Shown here in pieces: positions 63,608 to 64,000 of a DNA stretch of 64,000 nucleotides (its first letter is position 1; each line of letters opens with the position of its first letter). Below the pieces are notes generated by a model that had not been told where the DNA came from, searched no databases, and saw nothing but the letters and a program-made list of their open reading frames with translations. Both the position numbers and the translations under genes were made by a program. Source of the DNA: Microvirga arvi (GTDB taxonomy: Bacteria; Pseudomonadota; Alphaproteobacteria; Rhizobiales; Beijerinckiaceae); assembly GCF_016892765.1 (NCBI RefSeq), contig NZ_JAFEMD010000004.1, positions 62,001 to 126,000 on the forward strand, in the 5' to 3' direction.

Positions 63608-64000
63608 TTATCCAAGCAGGTTACGCAGTGTCCTCATGAACACGCGGGCGCCGATGGGGATTAGGTCATCGGGAAAGTCGTAGTCGGGATTGTGCAGGCT
63701 CGGATGCTTCTCGCCCGCGCCGAGGAAGAACATCGCGGCCGGTGCCTTCTGGCCGAAGCGGCCGAAATCTTCCGAGGCGCTCATCGGCAGATTACCTTGG
63801 TCGTAGGGCACACGCTCGGCTTCGAGCGCCTGACGCAGATGCGCAACTGCTTCGGGCGCGTTTTCGCAATGATGAAAGATGTCATCGTAGGCGATCTCGA
63901 CGCCGAGCCCTTTCTCCCGCGCGGCGCTCAGCACCAACTGCTCGGCGCTCGCACAGAGCTCCTCCATCCCCGCGTCGGTGAGCGTCCGCAAGGTCGCCCA
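63608..64000 (-). CDS. M20-family amidohydrolase, C-terminal part (partial)
   Basis: About the last 130 residues of a metallo-amidohydrolase; the frame is open to the right window edge, so the N-terminal part lies outside. The conserved closing region MSASEDFGRFGQKAPAAMFFLG, a metal-ligand His-containing SLHNPDYDFPDDLIPIG and the preceding helices match hippurate/N-acyl-amino-acid hydrolases (M20D). The metal ligands of the first half are not visible. Convergent with uxuA. The substrate is unknown. Confidence 0.85.
   Translation of the reverse strand, partial: WATLRTLTDAGMEELCASAEQLVLSAAREKGLGVEIAYDDIFHHCENAPEAVAHLRQALEAERVPYDQGNLPMSASEDFGRFGQKAPAAMFFLGAGEKHPSLHNPDYDFPDDLIPIGARVFMRTLRNLLG

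Noticed and set aside
1-64000. CRISPR arrays, rRNA operons, prophage or complete insertion sequences
   Set aside because: No spaced direct repeats, no rRNA sequence and no transposase, integrase or phage structural gene was found.

Overview
The window (about 63% GC by eye) reads as chromosomal DNA of an alphaproteobacterium of the order Rhizobiales. The divK, popZ-valS, clpS-clpA, phasin, aapJQMP, EipB/DUF1849, DUF3572 and DUF1489 genes all point there. The closest overall feel is Methylobacteriaceae (Microvirga-like), but the genus is an inference. No phage, complete insertion sequence, CRISPR array or rRNA operon is visible. Two tRNA genes are present, tRNA-Cys and tRNA-Asn.

Layout. 1-9.7 kb holds a partial FUSC-type membrane protein, an anchored alpha/beta hydrolase, adenine deaminase, a candidate small RNA, divK, DUF3572, dinB, eipB-like, ridA, a glycerophosphodiesterase, a FemAB/GNAT-like protein and an FMN reductase. 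9.9-20.5 kb holds an HWE sensor kinase, clpA-clpS, a phasin behind two likely PhaR operators, a D,D-carboxypeptidase with a SPOR domain, a J-domain membrane protein, a GST and small conserved proteins. 20.5-34 kb holds a biotin-dependent carboxylase alpha subunit, mntH behind a Mur-like palindrome, valS, popZ, tolC, a PCMT-type methyltransferase, the tRNAs, photolyase, an AlaX-type editing protein and a sulfurtransferase. 33.8-42.6 kb holds the general amino-acid ABC importer aapJQMP, cystathionine beta-lyase, and a three-gene envelope glycosylation set (GT39, GT2, LAB_N) resembling the rhizobial lipid A galacturonosylation genes.

42.8-54.5 kb holds RtcB, an ECF sigma factor that appears to carry an N-terminal NepR-like domain, a sugar kinase/isomerase cluster (xylB, fructokinase, AGE isomerase, ribokinase), a PhoH-like ATPase, a double cold-shock-domain protein, a FAT-GUY-like single-domain response regulator and a SET-domain protein. 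54.5-63.6 kb is a complete D-glucuronate-to-2-keto-3-deoxygluconate module: uxaC, a dedicated ABC importer, uxuB, a divergent GntR regulator and uxuA. The window ends inside an M20 amidohydrolase gene.

Most genes are housekeeping or catabolic. The least ordinary items are the NepR-ECF fusion, the SET-domain protein in a somewhat AT-richer stretch, the small-RNA candidate displaying an anti-Shine-Dalgarno loop, and the uronate operon served by a polyamine/opine-type rather than TRAP-type transporter.
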